A stretch of DNA of 64,000 nt from Apiospora phragmitis (lineage: Eukaryota > Ascomycota > Sordariomycetes > Amphisphaeriales > Apiosporaceae). The stretch lies in contig JAQQWL010000009.1 in NCBI GenBank assembly GCA_038363925.1, forward strand, positions 1,302,001 through 1,366,000. Direction: 5' to 3'. Below the pieces are notes generated by a model, which was not told the DNA's origin, ran no database searches, and worked only from the letters and a program-made list of their open reading frames with translations. Made by a program: the position numbers and the translations under genes. Position 1 is the stretch's first letter; the number at the start of each line of letters is the position of its first letter. This document shows, piece after piece, positions 11,325-24,482 of the stretch.

Positions 11325-13765
11325 AGATACAGGGGATGGGTGAGCTGCCGCATGGGCTTTCCGATAGAGTCGACGTGCATAAGTACACACTACACCGTCA
11401 GAAGGCCAAGACGAGTGAGAAGGCAACCGAGCTAGCATTTCAGCTAGATCAGGTCGTGTTTATTGCATACATGAGGGTGATATCTGGAAGCACTCCTTCA
11501 TCGCTAGCATACCTGGTAGCCAACTTACTTCTGTCCAATGAATTCCAATTCGGCATATTAACCAAATATGCGGGATCTCTGCTTGCAGATCCGTTGTGTT
11601 TGTTATCGCTCGGGATGGAACCTACCAGGTATGTTGCATCCGTTACATAGAATACCCATGTAAAGTACACGATTCCTTCTCGACTTAGACATGATGACAA
11701 GAACTGAGGGATGCGTGGCATGAAGATCCCCTATCTGTGCCCAGATCAGATAACCCCCACGCCCTCTTCAGCAGTGCAGGCCGATGGGCCCAGCCAAGTA
11801 CATCTGACATGTCTCATCTGGTGCTGTTCAATATGTGCATATGTACTGGAAATGCCAGATCCTGGCAGCCGGGGCCGATGGTGGCCTGTAGTCATGTGAC
11901 ACAGGAGCGCCACTGCAGAACGGATTACTGATCAGCCCCTATCCTTAGGGAAAGAAGCCGAGCACTAGCATATCATCTGTACTACTGATTCGACAGTAGA
12001 TGGTCTATAAAGACTGGGTTCACCCTTTCTTTCTTTTTCTCTTTCGTTTTTTCTCTTCTTCTCCAACTTGGTTCCCAAGCGAAGGAGGCGTTAGCATCTG
12101 AGACCCATCACATCCAAGCAGTCCCTCCCTATGTGGCGCTATACTCACGTCTCCCCCTCCCCTCCCCCTTAGCAAGCCTCCGAAGATTTCCACGCCCAAC
12201 AGGCAGCGGCGGAGCCAGCGGGAAACCTGTTTGAAGGGCCTATATCGATTCATCCCCCCTCCCCCTGCCCTGTATGATATGCAGAACATTGTCACACCTG
12301 GCGACTTGACAAGTCTACTCGCCGAAACCCCATGTGCCAAGAAGACCTAACCCGACTCGGTGTCGTGCGATATCCGACTATTGCATTGCTAGTCGGCGGG
12401 AACCCATATGGTACCCCGACGGCGCGCTTGAATCTCCCAAGTATCTGGCGCCCATCTCGCGTACTCGGGAGGCTTCCGACTCCAATAGAACTTCGTCCAC
12501 GGCTCCCAGGAACAAGGTACGTACAGTTTCACCGCGGTGGTACATCCACCACAGATACCTGTCGAAACGATGCTCAACCGAGAGGCAGTGAAGTAGCGGG
12601 AGAATCTCCGAGACGAGTAAAACGCATAACACCCTTGATCCGACGTACACGCTTCCGTGCTCGTTGAGGCTGTTCATGACTGAGCAATGACGAAACAGCG
12701 ATACCTTAGATAGCTAGCAGGTGGCTGACGATCGTTCAGTCAACCAGAGTCCTCACTTTCTTACCTCCTAGTAAGACACATGCACAATTATCACAGCAAA
12801 CTTCCCTACACTGCGACTCACCGGCTGGTGGTCAGGTTTCTGCTGGTGGTGTGGTTCCAATGCACATAGCAGAAGTTGGGACCGCTGAAGCAAACTCCTG
12901 ATACGTAGGCCGAGTACATAGGTTTATCGTCAGTGTCCGGGCCGGGGACGGGGGTTGATCCAGTTGACCGGTTCCTCGCCTACCTTGTTTGCTGTCAGCA
13001 AGTGCTACCCTACATATCGGAGAAATGGCGAGGGAAATGACTACCACCTAGACCACAGCTGCCCTGGTGAGATCAAATGCCAGCACAGAAGGTTGGACTT
13101 GAATCCGCTGGCGGAGACGGAGCTTCTACGTGCATAAGTACATAACGAGAGGGGGGGAAACAGTCGTGGTGTTTGTAATGGAGGTGCTTCTAGGTGGGGT
13201 CGGCATCCCGATCGGCATGCCGAGGTGACATTCCGTGACTCCCATGACGATGACCTGGTCTTGCTGTTCTCATATTGGGCTTGGATTAAAGGGTCACTGG
13301 CTAGAGCGAATGTTATTTACCCGTGCCGATCCGAGATATTCAACCGGTGCCCGCCTACTTTACTTAAGTAGCGAATGAAGACTAGGATGTAGGTTCTTGT
13401 AGTAAATCAATCCATGGAAATCCCTAATAAAGTGGCCAATGGCGTAAGAAATATGAAGTGAACACTTGAAGTGGGTTGGGGTGCCTCGGCAACAGCAACA
13501 TGAGTATTTAGCTCAAATGCTTCTCGCTAGAACCCCCAGAACCCCGCGTAACCCCAGCGGACATTAGTGTATGTGCGGAGAGCGATTGGGGAAGCTGCGG
13601 GGGATTCGCGGGGGGTTAATTGTAGGAGGGTTTCTCACCACCATCGCCCACCAACGGACACAACCAACTTGAGCGTGCGTGGTTGAAGGGGGAGTGGGTT
13701 TCCGTCGTAATCTTCAGTTCAAAGTCAATGGCAGTCTAGGATGTGCGAACTGTTGTGGTTCCCGG
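11325..13765. other. Gene-poor stretch
   Basis: About 2.4 kb without a supportable gene. It contains a pyrimidine-rich tract at 12028-12065 that resembles fungal promoter CT blocks, but no convincing coding exon follows it. Short open frames at 12332-12677 on both strands overlap each other and lack family features. Confidence 0.4.
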
Positions 13766-13792
13766 CTTTTTCCTTTTCTTTTTTCTCTCTTC
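13766..13792 (+). promoter_or_regulatory. CT-rich promoter block of acetoacetyl-CoA synthetase gene
   Basis: A 27-nt pyrimidine-only run lies about 240 nt upstream of the ATG at 14033, the usual placement for CT blocks near transcription starts of well-expressed filamentous fungal genes. The start codon context is CACCATGG, close to the consensus. Confidence 0.4.
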
Positions 13793-14032
13793 ATCCCGCG
13801 TCTCTCGTTCGTTGTCGATCTTTGAAAGTCAAGGCGCCTGGGTGTCTTAGCAGCAGACCCGACGTTTCACTGCATTGCTGACCTACACAAAGTGTGTGAT
13901 CCCGTCCTCTATTCGCGGAACCGTCGGATCAGGACGACCTCTGGTGTTAAAAGTACGCGCCTATTATATCCTCGAGCCATAACTCAAGGATAACCCTTAA
14001 CATCCCATCAAGACACATCCAACGACGACACC

Positions 14033-16465
14033 ATGGCCGAAGTTATGCCGCGGAAGCTCTGGGAGCACCCGGACCCCCGGGACACAGAAATGTACAAGTT
14101 CATGCAGGAGGTCAACAGAAGGCACAACCTCAACCTGCAGGTATGTTACATGAATGGTCTATATATATACTTCGGCGCCGACTGACCTCTCCTGGCTAGA
14201 CATTCTGGGACTTATACCAGTTCTCCGTCAACAAGCGGGCCGATTTCTGGGCCGACGTGCTGAGCTACGCACCCGTCATCTACACGGGCTCGTACCGGCG
14301 CGCCGTCGACGAGAGCCGGCCCATCGACAGCGTCCCGCGCTGGTTCGAGGGCGTCCACCTCAACTTCGCCGAGAACCTGCTGTGGTCGCGCAGCCGGACC
14401 CCCGGCAGCCCCGGCGGCAGCAGCGACCCCACCGACCACCATGGCACCGTGGGCAAGGAGGACACCAAGATCGCCATGACCGAGGTCCGCGAGGGCAACT
14501 CGGAGACCCGCCAGCTGACCTGGTACATGTTCCGCAAGCTGACGGCCACCTACGCCGCCGCGCTGCACGCCGGCGGCGTGCGCAAGGGCGACCGGGTCGT
14601 CATCGTCGCCGCCAACAGCATCGAGACGCTAGTCGTGTTCGCCGCCACCGCCTGGCTTGGCGCCATCTTCAGCAGCTCCTCCACCGATATGGGCGTGCAG
14701 GGCATATTGCAACGCACAGTCCAGATCAACCCTCGGGTAAGTGCTGCCGTCGCTGTTGCTTTGCTATTGCTGGCTGTGTATATGAGTATATGTGTCGGTA
14801 TGTATCTGAGAACTAACCAAGCCAATATTGACAGTACATTTTCATGGACGATGCCGCGCTTTACAACGGCAAGCGAGTGGATCTTCGCGAGAAGATGACG
14901 GAAATCGAAGCAGGAATGAAAGGATGTGATTTCTTCAAGGGCATCGTCTCCATCCGCCGGTTCCAAGATGCACTAGACATCAGCAAGGTCCCGCGAGCTC
15001 AAACCTTGGATGACTTCCTCCGAAAACGCGCTCCTAACCCGCCACCCATCGAGAGAGTGGCGTTTCACGATCCTTTCCTCATCTGCTACTCGTCAGGTAC
15101 CACGGGTATCCCCAAGGCCATTACGCACTCGGTGGGCGGCGTGGTCCTCAACTTCTTCAAGGAGGGCATGCTGCACGAAGACGTGACCTCAGACTCGGTC
15201 GGGCTCCAGTACACCACCACCGGCTGGATCATGTATCTCTCGAGCGTCGGATACCTCATCTCCGGAGCCCGAGTGGTGCTCTACGACGGATCCCCTTTCC
15301 AGCCCGATCTGCAGACTTTCGTCAAGCTGGTCGGCGACCAGAAAGTTACCAAGCTGGGGATCAGCCCGAGATGGATGCACGAGATCGCCAAAGCAGGCAT
15401 ATCGCCCCGGGAGCTTACCGATTTGTCCAACTTGCGCATAGTCACCTCTACCGGTATGGTTTTGTCAGATCAGCTTTTTGAGTGGTTCTACGAGAAGGGA
15501 TTCCCTGCGCACACACAGCTGGGCAACATATCGGGAGGAACTGACATCGTGAATGCCGCCTACCTACCCCTTATTTATGATAAAACTCGAGCATCCGCTA
15601 ATGATATTCATAGGCTGGCTGTTTCGGCATCTGCAATCCTTTGACACCCGTCTACGTAGGGGGAACTCAGGGGCCCAGTCTCGGGACAAAAGTTGCCATC
15701 TACGACTCCATGCTACCCAACGGGCCGGGCCGCGAGGTCCCCGACGGAACGCCAGGCGAGCTTGTTGCCACCTCCTCCTTCCCTAACGTGCCAGTCTGCC
15801 TCTGGGGCGACAAGACGCCCGTCGGCGTCCCCGGTTCACGGTTCCACGCGGCGTACTTCGCGCGCTTCGACCACGTCTGGGCGCACGGTGACTTCGTGGT
15901 GATGCACCCGACCACCAAGAACCTGACCTTCATGGGCCGCGCCGACGGCGTGCTCAACCCCAGCGGCGTCCGCTTCGGCTCCGCCGAGGTCTACTCGGTG
16001 CTCGAGAAGCACTTCGCCGACCGCCTCGCCGACTCGGTCTGCGTCGGCCAGCGGAGGCCCCAGGATACTGATGAGAGCGTCATGCTGTTCTTGCTCATGC
16101 GGCCCGGTCACCGGTTCGACAAAAAGCTCGTCTTCGACGTTAAAGAGGCCATCAAGCGCGACCTCTCGAAGCGACATGTGCCCAAATACGTCTTTGAGAC
16201 GCCTGAGATACCCGTAAGTTTTACAAGCCAAGTCTTACTTGTCCCTATAGGCGTATTCCTCTTCCTGTTTTTACGAGTGCTAATGTATACGTACGTAATG
16301 CCATAGACCACCATCAATCTGAAGAAGGTCGAGCTGCCGGTCAAGCAGATCGTCTCAGGTCAGATCATCAAGCCTAGCGGCACACTCTTGAACCCGAAGA
16401 GCTTGGACTTTTACTATCAATTCGCGAAAGATGAGGTTCTAAAGGCTGGGAGGGAGAAGCTCTAG
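14033..16465 (+). CDS. Acetoacetyl-CoA synthetase
   Basis: There are five exons (14033-14140, 14200-14736, 14835-15548, 15614-16213, 16307-16465), all joined in phase 0, giving 705 residues, the usual size of the family. The enzyme belongs to the ANL adenylating superfamily and activates acetoacetate to acetoacetyl-CoA with ATP. It links ketone-body or leucine-derived acetoacetate to sterol and acetyl-CoA metabolism. Visible motifs are the N-terminal FWDLYQFSV and WFEGVHLNFAENLL (ACAS_N-like), the P-loop-like YSSGTTGIPKAI at about residue 312, GGTDIAGCF, the HGDFV and FMGRADGVLNPSGVR block binding AMP, and the C-terminal GQIIKPSGT region near the catalytic Lys. The start is taken at MAEVMPRKLWEHPDP, which matches the conserved beginning of the family. 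No damage is seen. Confidence 0.95.
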
Positions 16466-16731
16466 CGAGTCGGACGCCGTTCTATATCTGCAACGAGGGG
16501 GCCCTTGTGAGTCAGATCAGATGTATGCGAATGTTGGTATAGATCATTGGCTTTCAAAAGAAGAAGTGATATAAATAGAGAGTGAATAGGCCGAATTCAA
16601 CATTGATATTACCTCCTCAGTTTGAGTAAAGTTTTGAGTAAGGCAATGCAGCGATCCTGTGTCTGTGATCACACAACTCTGCTAGCAGCTCCTGCTTTAT
16701 TCTTACAAGGTACTTAGTCCGACCAGATCGA
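16466..16731. terminator. Convergent 3' flanks
   Basis: This short AT-rich interval lies between the stops of acetoacetyl-CoA synthetase (plus) and the next gene (minus). It presumably contains both polyadenylation regions, for example the AT-rich patch around 16570-16615. Confidence 0.3.
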
Positions 16732-17315
16732 TCACGATGGAACCTTCATGGCGACCCCTTTCTCCTCCCCCTCTTCGTCCTCAAACGTACCCCCCTTCAG
16801 CCCGTACCGGTACCCCATCCGCGCCGCGACGCCCACCAGGCTCCCCACGCTCACGGCGCCCACGACGCCGACGGCCCTGGCCTCCTCACGACCCGCGCCC
16901 CCACGGCCGCCGCCAAACCGGCCGCCATGCCCCCGTACGTCCAGTCGTCCGTCTCGAGCTGGCCCCGGTGCTCCAGCAGTCGCCAGCTGCGGTCCTGCCA
17001 CTCGATCTCCTCGCGGCCCCACATGCGGGCCACGAGGCCAGCGGACACGATGCCTAGGGTCCAGAGGGTGGTCACGCCCGTGGCGCGGAAGAAGCGCTGC
17101 TGAACTGGGGCTGTTGTGGTGATTGGTCTGGAGACGGTACGAGACGAGGAAGAAGAGGGAAGGATAAGTGGGAGGAGGCGCTGTCGTAGGCCGTACATGG
17201 CCGTGCCGAGGACGGCACCCGTCGTCACGGCGCGGGTCAGGACGTGCGTGGTTAGGATGGTGTGGGCGAGGGGCTGGTCTTCGGCGTAGGCCGTGTGCGG
17301 GAAGTAGCGGGACAT
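16732..17315 (-). CDS. Unassigned small membrane protein, probably mitochondrial; frameshifted
   Basis: Starting at ATG 17315 the product begins MSRYFPHTAYAEDQP and shows at least three hydrophobic segments (LTRAVTTGAVLGTAMYGL, TTLWTLGIVSAGLVARMWG, YGGMAAGLAAAVGA). After GLAAAVGAR the frame reads into a stop (SWAP), while a further membrane segment and tail (VGVVGAVSVGSLVGVAARMGYRYG, then FEDEEGEEKG) continue in the neighbouring frame to a stop at 16732. Loss of one G in the GGGGGCGCGGG run near 16890-16900 accounts for this. The joined length is about 195 residues. I recognise no named family. Composition suggests a small mitochondrial or ER membrane protein conserved in fungi. Confidence 0.6.
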
Positions 17316-20116
17316 GTTTATTGTTGTTGTAGTAGTGGTAAGTAAGACTTGCTCCTTTTTTCGATACTTGTCCTGGGAATTCTCTCTTCGAGGTAGAGAT
17401 AAGGGCCCGGATGCGGGTAAAATTGGCTGATCTGAATGACTCGTAGCTACACGGCGGGGTGCTAAGGTTGCTGACGTTTGAATGTGCCCATGCAACGATT
17501 ACTCATATTCGAATCTAACATCCGTCCAAGACCCCGTCCACTTCTTATATATCTGCTGACAACACGCGATAGCGCTGATACGCGGAGCAATAGTTGTCAC
17601 GTCTTCCCGGGGAGCGAGGTGGGCGTGGGTGGAGAATGCGAGCGCGAGCTGAGGGGCGCGCCGGTGCCTCAGTAGCTCTTCGGAACCGGGGCAATACCAA
17701 ACTTGCTGACAAGACTCAGCTTCTGGTGATACGTGATAGGCGGCCATATTGATACCAGAACCGAATGCCTTTGTCTTCTTAGTGCCTTCCTAGTTCATTG
17801 GGATAATGTCGTCAATTCGAAGAAAGTGGATAATGAATGTGGTATTAGTTTCTGTCCAAGGAGCTTTTACACGCACACACAATGTATATATGAGCGACGA
17901 CGTGACGAAAAATGAAAAGAGCAACACCCATTGATAGCTCTAGGCTGTGTAAGCTAGATCATGCCCAGCCCAACTTAGGTGCTGTCACTCACCATTGCAG
18001 CAGTGCTGATGATGACCCACGGATTAGCTCGAGGTTAGCCTGTATTGAACTATTCCTCGGAATACCAAACCTCTTGTCTCAACTTCAAGCAGCAGCTTGG
18101 ACACGAGTATGCATATACTAGATAAATATCTCCCGAAATAACCTCCTGTAGGTAACCTTGGATGAGGAGGTGGCCCTGGTACTTGGGGCGACACGATGGA
18201 TCTTACGGGGATGCTGCGAGAGATGCTGCGAGGCTGGACGTGTATGTTCTTTAATCCCTTCTCCAGCTACCCACTTTGACTATGGCTTCCTCCCAGCGTT
18301 CATTATCCATTCGCTTGTCGTGCCATCGTTATCTAGAGAGTCCGTGTCGCGATCTGTCAGCTATGAGAGAGACAGCCCAGCTCATTCAGTTGTGTCGGTT
18401 ATTGGAAACCTTCGAGTTGGAAAGACTAGTGATTTGACGGTAGAGGATGCAGGGAATGAGCTCATAAACTGTTCGCGGAGAGAGAGAGCTCGTATCGACT
18501 CGGCGGGCATGTTGGCGTCCTGAAGGCTATATCCACTAATGGCCTTCAGGTGCCAGAAGAACGAGCCAAAGTGCGCGCGCAACCGTCCGAGCACACAAAA
18601 GTGAAGATGTCGTATCAGCGATGGCGTGGCTTTAGGTAGTATGGTGGTCCCTCGTGCTAGTGACGCTGGAGGGAAGACAGGCTCGACACTGGTGTTAACC
18701 TCTCTATCTGGGCTGTTATAAGAGCGATCCAGATCGCAGACCATCACCACAGCCGCCACGCATGGCAAAGCTAGCTGGGGCCTGGCTGGCTGTCGTTCTA
18801 GGCATGGGCAACCCAATTCCCACTCAAGATGTTAAGAAAAGCCGGCAAGCGCCTCGATTTTTCAGTAACAGCAGGCTTCCAGCTTCCGCATAAGGTTTTA
18901 CAAGGGCTGTCCTGGTTTCTTGGCATGAACAGCCACCAGATAGAAATCTTGACAGAAATCGATCACTGCTGTCAAATCCCCAGGCCCGCGAAATGTGCCT
19001 GGCTGTGATACCGTCATCCATCCTCGAAGGAAGGGGCAATTTGCAATATCGACTTGGCAAGGGTCTGTCTGGCTGGGTGAGGTTCAATGTTTGCCTACTT
19101 TTGCGAGGGTCTTCAAAGAGTGATCGGCAGTCGATATGCCTCGATATCGATAACGAGGTTGCAGTAGAGGAAGAGAGGATGCGAACTGTCAGCACGGATT
19201 TCGGTCCAATGCACGTTCGAAATTGCAAGCACAACGTGGGGAAGCGATCTAGGCACCCGTCCGGTCTCATTGGTGGGAGTTTATTTCCTTCTTGTTCCTC
19301 TCCTCTCCCTCTTTCGATAATGAACGCTGAGCTTCATGTTCCTTTTGTAAGTAGGAACAGTATGTTGCATCGAAGTATCGGACTCGATGCGAGCGCACCA
19401 TACTTGTGTCTTTACGAGTTGCTTCCTGACCGAACCACGCCTGTCACTTGATTGCCGGGGCATGCAGAGGGATAAATGATCTTGCATACGCATGCCTGAC
19501 CAGTTGGACAGGGCGAGCGACATGTGATTGCAGGCTAGCAGTTACGAGATGGATGGCGAGGACATCTGCTTGTCCTCTAGAGTCATCTAGAATTGCCATC
19601 AACGGTGAATCTGGTGTAACCCCCCACTGGACCGCAACGGCGAGAAATTCAAAATGCACATCATCGAAAAAGGCGCTTTCTGTAGTACTTGGTCGTTTTA
19701 GCAGTGTATGCATGCGCCGCGAATCATCACGGCCCAGGGTCTCGATCTGCACACCCGCCGCTTTGGGAACGCCGAGGCCGCCATAAAATTTCCAGTTTCC
19801 CATGCACCGCCTAAAGCCCATGGCAGAGGGATTTCCGCGGATCGTGCCATACCAGGGGGTGAGGGCTTCTACGGGAACGTCCAACGTCCAACAATACATA
19901 TGCAGGCTCAACGCTGCTGATGTTGCTCATGGGAGTTAGTGTAAGGGATAGAGCAAGGATTGACATAGTTTCTCCCCCGTCAAGGAACTACCTCCCTTCT
20001 CCTTAATACCTCCTGTCGTTGGTCGCCTTCGTTGTCGTCGACGACAGTCTGTCACTCGTTACTATATTATTATATAATCTAATTGGGATATTCTATCCCG
20101 GGACATTCGTTGCACA
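17316..20116. other. Gene-poor stretch upstream of GH55 gene
   Basis: About 2.8 kb with several medium-sized open frames on both strands (18.2-19.9 kb) that overlap one another and have no signal peptide, domain motif or intron logic. I see no supportable gene. AT-rich sequence around 20050-20100 may belong to the promoter of the following gene. Confidence 0.4.
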
Positions 20117-22854
20117 ATGCGCATTCAGCCAGTCATTTGGATCTCTTTCATCGCTTCGGCATCTACCATTTTGGCCAAGTGTATACCGGCGTACCCCTCA
20201 TCGTCTCTTCCGGTCGGTATATCCAGCGCCAGTGTGTCTTCCGCAGTCAGCTCCTCACAAGATGCGTCCGTGAGCACTGCCCCGAACTCGGCTTCGGCCA
20301 CTGCCACTTCTGGTTTCTCTGTATCCAGCTCCTTTTCGAACTCTTCATATAGCGCAAGTGTCTCAAATTCCGCGTCTATCACTTCGTCAACCGCGTCGTC
20401 TCCAACTTCCAGCACCGCCAGCAGCTCAGCCACCACAAGCTCTGCGTCATCTGCGCCATCTGCCTGCGCTTATTGGTTCGGTATGTGTCCTGGTGTCTAG
20501 TGAAAGGGTAAACCCGAGCTTACATACCTACAGAGGATCTGGAGGCCCAGGGCATCGCAGCTTTCAACGCGAACCCGGCAGACTACAAGGTCTTCCGCAA
20601 TGTGATGGACTACGGCGCCAAGGGCGACGGTGTGACCGACGACACTGCCGCTATCAACCGTGCCATCAGCGACGGGAACAGATGCGGTCCCGGAAGTTGT
20701 AATTCGACCACTACTAGCCCTGCCCTGGTTTACTTCCCCAAAGGCACTTACATCGTCTCGGACTCTATCGTCAACTACTACTACACCCAGATTGTGGGGA
20801 ACCCCAACTGCATGCCTGTCATCAAGGGCAACTCCGAGTTCAAAGCTCGTTGGGTCATCGATGGAAACCAGTACGGGTCGGATGGTAAGCTGGGCTGGGG
20901 CGCCACCGACGTCTTCTGGACCCAAGTCCGTAACATCATCATCGACACGACCGAAGTCCGGTCGTCATTGCAAGTTGCCGGTATCCACTGGACTGTCTCG
21001 CAGGCTACGTTGCTGCAGAACATGGTCTTCAGGTTATCGCAGGCCTCGGGCACTCAACATCAAGGTGTCTTTATTGCGGAGGGTTCTGGTGGCTTCATAA
21101 GCGACCTCTCCTTCTCCGGAGGCGCCCAGGGTATGGCCGTCGGCAACCAGCAGTTCACCATGCGCAACCTGACCTTCAACAGCGTCCTCACCGCCATCGA
21201 TCAGTCTTGGGACTGGGGTTGGACGTATTACGGGCTCAAGATAATTAACTGCACCGTTGGCCTGAACCTCACCGCCGTCACCGAGGAGGGCGAGCCCAAC
21301 GTGGCATCGGTTGTTCTCTTCGATAGTGAGTTTTCGAACACAGACAAGGCTGTAGTCACAGCTCTTACCACTCCGAGCAAGTCTGCCGGTGGCGCCCTGA
21401 TCCTCGAGAACGTGTCTCTCAACAACGTCCGCGTAGCTGTTGAGGGTCCTTCCGGCGCAACGCTCCTTGAGGGCACATCAGGAGTCAAGAAGATCGCTGC
21501 TTGGGCCCAAGGAAGCCGGTACACACCCAAGGGCAAGCGCGATGTGGTCCAGGGGAACATCACGCCGAACAGCCGACCGGGCAGTCTAACGACTGGTACG
21601 GACTTTTATCAGCGTTCCATGCCCAAGTATGAGAGCTTGCCCATCTCACAATTTGTTGTCGCTCGTGCCGAGGGTGCCACTGGCGATGGCCATACCGACG
21701 ATACAGAGGCTCTGCAGGCTGCTATCCTCAAAGCAGCGAAAAGTGGCAAGGTTCTGCTGGTCAACGCCGGTTATTACAAGGTAACCAAGACCTTGTACGT
21801 TCCCTCTGGCTCAAAGATCATTGGAGAAGCGCTGCCAGTCATTATGTCGTCTGGGAGCTTCTTCAACAACATGCAAGCCCCCAAGCCTGTTGTACAAGTC
21901 GGTGCTGCGGGTGGTGAGATGGGCAATGTCGAATGGTCCGACATGTTTGTCAGCACCCAGGGCGCTCAAGCCGGAGCCATCCTCATCGAGTGGAACATAG
22001 TGTCCAAGCCCGGTGCCATCTCGGGCATGTGGAATGTCCATGTGCGTGTGGGAGGCTTCGCCGGGTCGCAACTACAAGTTGAGCAGTGCCTCAAGACACC
22101 CGAAGTTCTTGTCACCACCACCGTTAAGGAGGAGTGCGTCGGTGCTTTCATGTCGGTGCATGTGACCCCGTTTGCCTCGGGCCTGTACATGGAGAACTGC
22201 TGGATTTGGACTGCTGACCATGATGTCGATGATGCCAACAAAACCCAGATCACTGTGTATGCTGGGAGAGGCTTGCTGGTCGAGAGCGTCATGGGTGGCG
22301 TTTGGCTCGTCGGCTCTGGGGTAGAGCATCATGTCCTCTATGAGTACAACCTCGTGAACACCAGAGATGTGTTCATGGGCCAGATCCAGATCGAGACAGC
22401 TTACTACCAGCCCAACCCAGATGCCCTCCTCCCATTCCCGCGAGACTCGAGGTACCAAGACCCCGAGTTCAAGCAGGGCGAAGATGGTTGGGGCCTTCGC
22501 GTTGTCGACAGCAAAGACATCTTGGTCTACGGTGCCGGAAGTAAGTAGAGATCTCCCCTGCAGTGTGACCCGATAGGACGTGATCAGACACCATGTCGCT
22601 ATCTTGGAACATGATGCTAATGAGGCTTCGCAGTGTACTCCTTCTTCAACAACAACAACGTGCACTGTTCCGACCAAGGTAACAGCACCAAGTGTCAGTC
22701 GCGCATCTTCAACATCGAGTCGAGTGAGGTGTCCGTGTACAATCTCAACACAGTTGGGACGAGGTACATGATCACTCAGGACGGCGCCGACGTTGCCAGT
22801 TGGGAGGACAACCAGGCCGGCTTCGTCTCAAACGTGGCGCTATTCCGGAGCTAG
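20117..22854 (+). CDS. Secreted GH55-type beta-1,3-glucanase / glucan 1,3-beta-glucosidase
   Basis: There are three exons (20117-20480, 20534-22540, 22634-22854), giving 863 residues. It begins with a signal peptide (MRIQPVIWISFIASASTILA). A Ser/Thr/Ala-rich linker of about 90 residues follows, and then two pectate-lyase-like beta-helix halves typical of GH55. Each half opens with an Asp/Gly-rich motif: YGAKGDGVTDDTAAI at about residue 155 and RAEGATGDGHTDDTEAL in the middle. Other family features include PKGTYIVSDSI, QSWDWGWTYYGLKI, GMWNVHVRVGG and the end TQDGADVASWEDNQAGF. The enzyme hydrolyses beta-1,3-glucan outside the cell. Intron 1 lies just after the low-complexity linker (WF/EDLEAQG). 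The coding sequence is intact. Confidence 0.93.
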
Positions 22855-24255
22855 AGCGAAAAGAAGGAGGTTAATCACAAGATGACACCCGCTTGGACTT
22901 TGCGATGCGACGAAAGGGGTACCAAAGGTTATTTGGGAAAAAAGAAGTTATTAGACGAAAAGCAAAAATCCGTAATGCTAATGGGACAGACGTTGCCGTC
23001 ACTGCCGTATGGCCTCGATGCGTAGCAGATCAATGCTACCAGGTCAGCTCGTGAGGTCTCTCTGTTCAAGGCGTTTGGTTGGTATGCTTCACCAAACAAA
23101 CGGGTTTTGTAAAAGTTGCTCTTTTGGGCAACGGACGCGAACCAAGGATTGTTCCTGGCGACGATCACCCACAAATTGCATCTGCATCGCCAGAGTGGAG
23201 AGCGTGCTCGAGCATGCCACTTTTGCTGGGATAGCGGGTGGCAGTGTATAATTGTAGCAGGTTGCAGGTTGTTCCGAGCACAGATCTGCCGTCAGTGCTT
23301 TTGATGGAAGATCGGCAAGAGAAAATCCCCCGACTGCTTCATCTTGCTACCCCTTGAACCGTGGTGAAGCTTGATGGACGTATGGAAGCTGCAGAAGCTG
23401 CAGTGACGCTGGAAGCTTCGGAGGACTCTCTGGCTCCCTCACACTTCTAATGTCATACAATCGTGGCTGCACGCAGGGGGTTCCATCTCGGCCGCTACTG
23501 TTCCACTACCGTATGTAACCCCACGAATTAAGCTTGAGCCTCCTTTTTAGCGCTTCTGTAGGGGCCGTAGGGGAAACTCCACCCCAGGGAACCCCTCTAA
23601 AACGTGACCAACTAGGCGGCCAATTCGGCCCACCTGCGAACCTGAGACTCTGCAAATGTTTGTAATCACTGCCAAGACGGTAGTGCGTTCCGTTTCCACT
23701 GCAGAACACCGCCTCCGTTCCCAGACTGGAGTTCGTGTTTCTGTGATGCGATTCGTCCATCAGCCTGTCAAAGAAGGACTGCCTGACTGCTACGGTAACC
23801 CCAGCCTTCGAACTGGGGCCAGGAGTTTGCTGCCACCCGCTGTTTCTATCCGCTCGGACTTGCGATTCGCTCACTGCATCTACCCTGGCCCCGTTTGAGA
23901 CTGCCTGCTTTGCTTCTGCACCGGGCTTCCACGTCCCCATCTGCCATCATTCTACCACCACTTACCTCACTTACAGATGTTCTAGGAGCTAACCTAGGTA
24001 GGTTCAGGGAGGCTGTGCCTTCACACTGCCTTGACTGCACCGTGCATCTTCCGAAGGTGGAGTTGCGAGCGTGGACGCAAAGAAGAAACTCCAAACATCA
24101 TCATCCCTTGCCATGCGCCGGAAACAACACTAGTTGGCCTCCTTCCATCCCATCAGTTGAACCAGGGCCCGGAGCTCAGCTCGTCCGGTGAAGATGGTAG
24201 CAATCTTGTAAGTTGTGTGCAAGTATCAGATGAGGTCGACATCGGACAGTTCTTG
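22855..24255. other. Intergenic
   Basis: About 1.4 kb between tandem genes. Nothing coding is supported. The right half is presumably the promoter of the Egh16-like gene. Confidence 0.4.
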
Positions 24256-24261
24256 TATAAA
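24256..24261 (+). promoter_or_regulatory. TATA box of the Egh16-like gene
   Basis: TATAAA lies 222 nt upstream of the ATG, followed by pyrimidine-rich leader sequence (24335-24440). The arrangement suggests a strong, regulated promoter with a leader of roughly 190 nt. The transcription start is not known. Confidence 0.45.
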
Positions 24262-24482
24262 GGGTCCCTATTCCTCTCGAGATTAAGGCTTCTATTTCCT
24301 CATCATCATCATCAAACATCATCACCATCAAAGCAGTGTCTTTCGATCTTCTCCTTCTTCCTCCCTTCTTATTCACTTCATCACAAGCCCCGGTGGCATT
24401 TTAAGCTTATATCCTTTCCACTTTTCTATTTTCCTCTTTGCCCCATTCGGTCTATCCAATCACACACATACCAACCATCAAG

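Noticed and set aside
14154..14816. Long Arg/Pro/Gln-rich open frame overlapping acetoacetyl-CoA synthetase
   Set aside because: A shadow of the GC-rich second exon in another frame; the synthetase exons and introns explain the sequence.
18382..19911. Several open frames of 80-155 codons in the gap before the GH55 gene
   Set aside because: They overlap on both strands, have no signal peptide, domain or splice logic, and no family resemblance.
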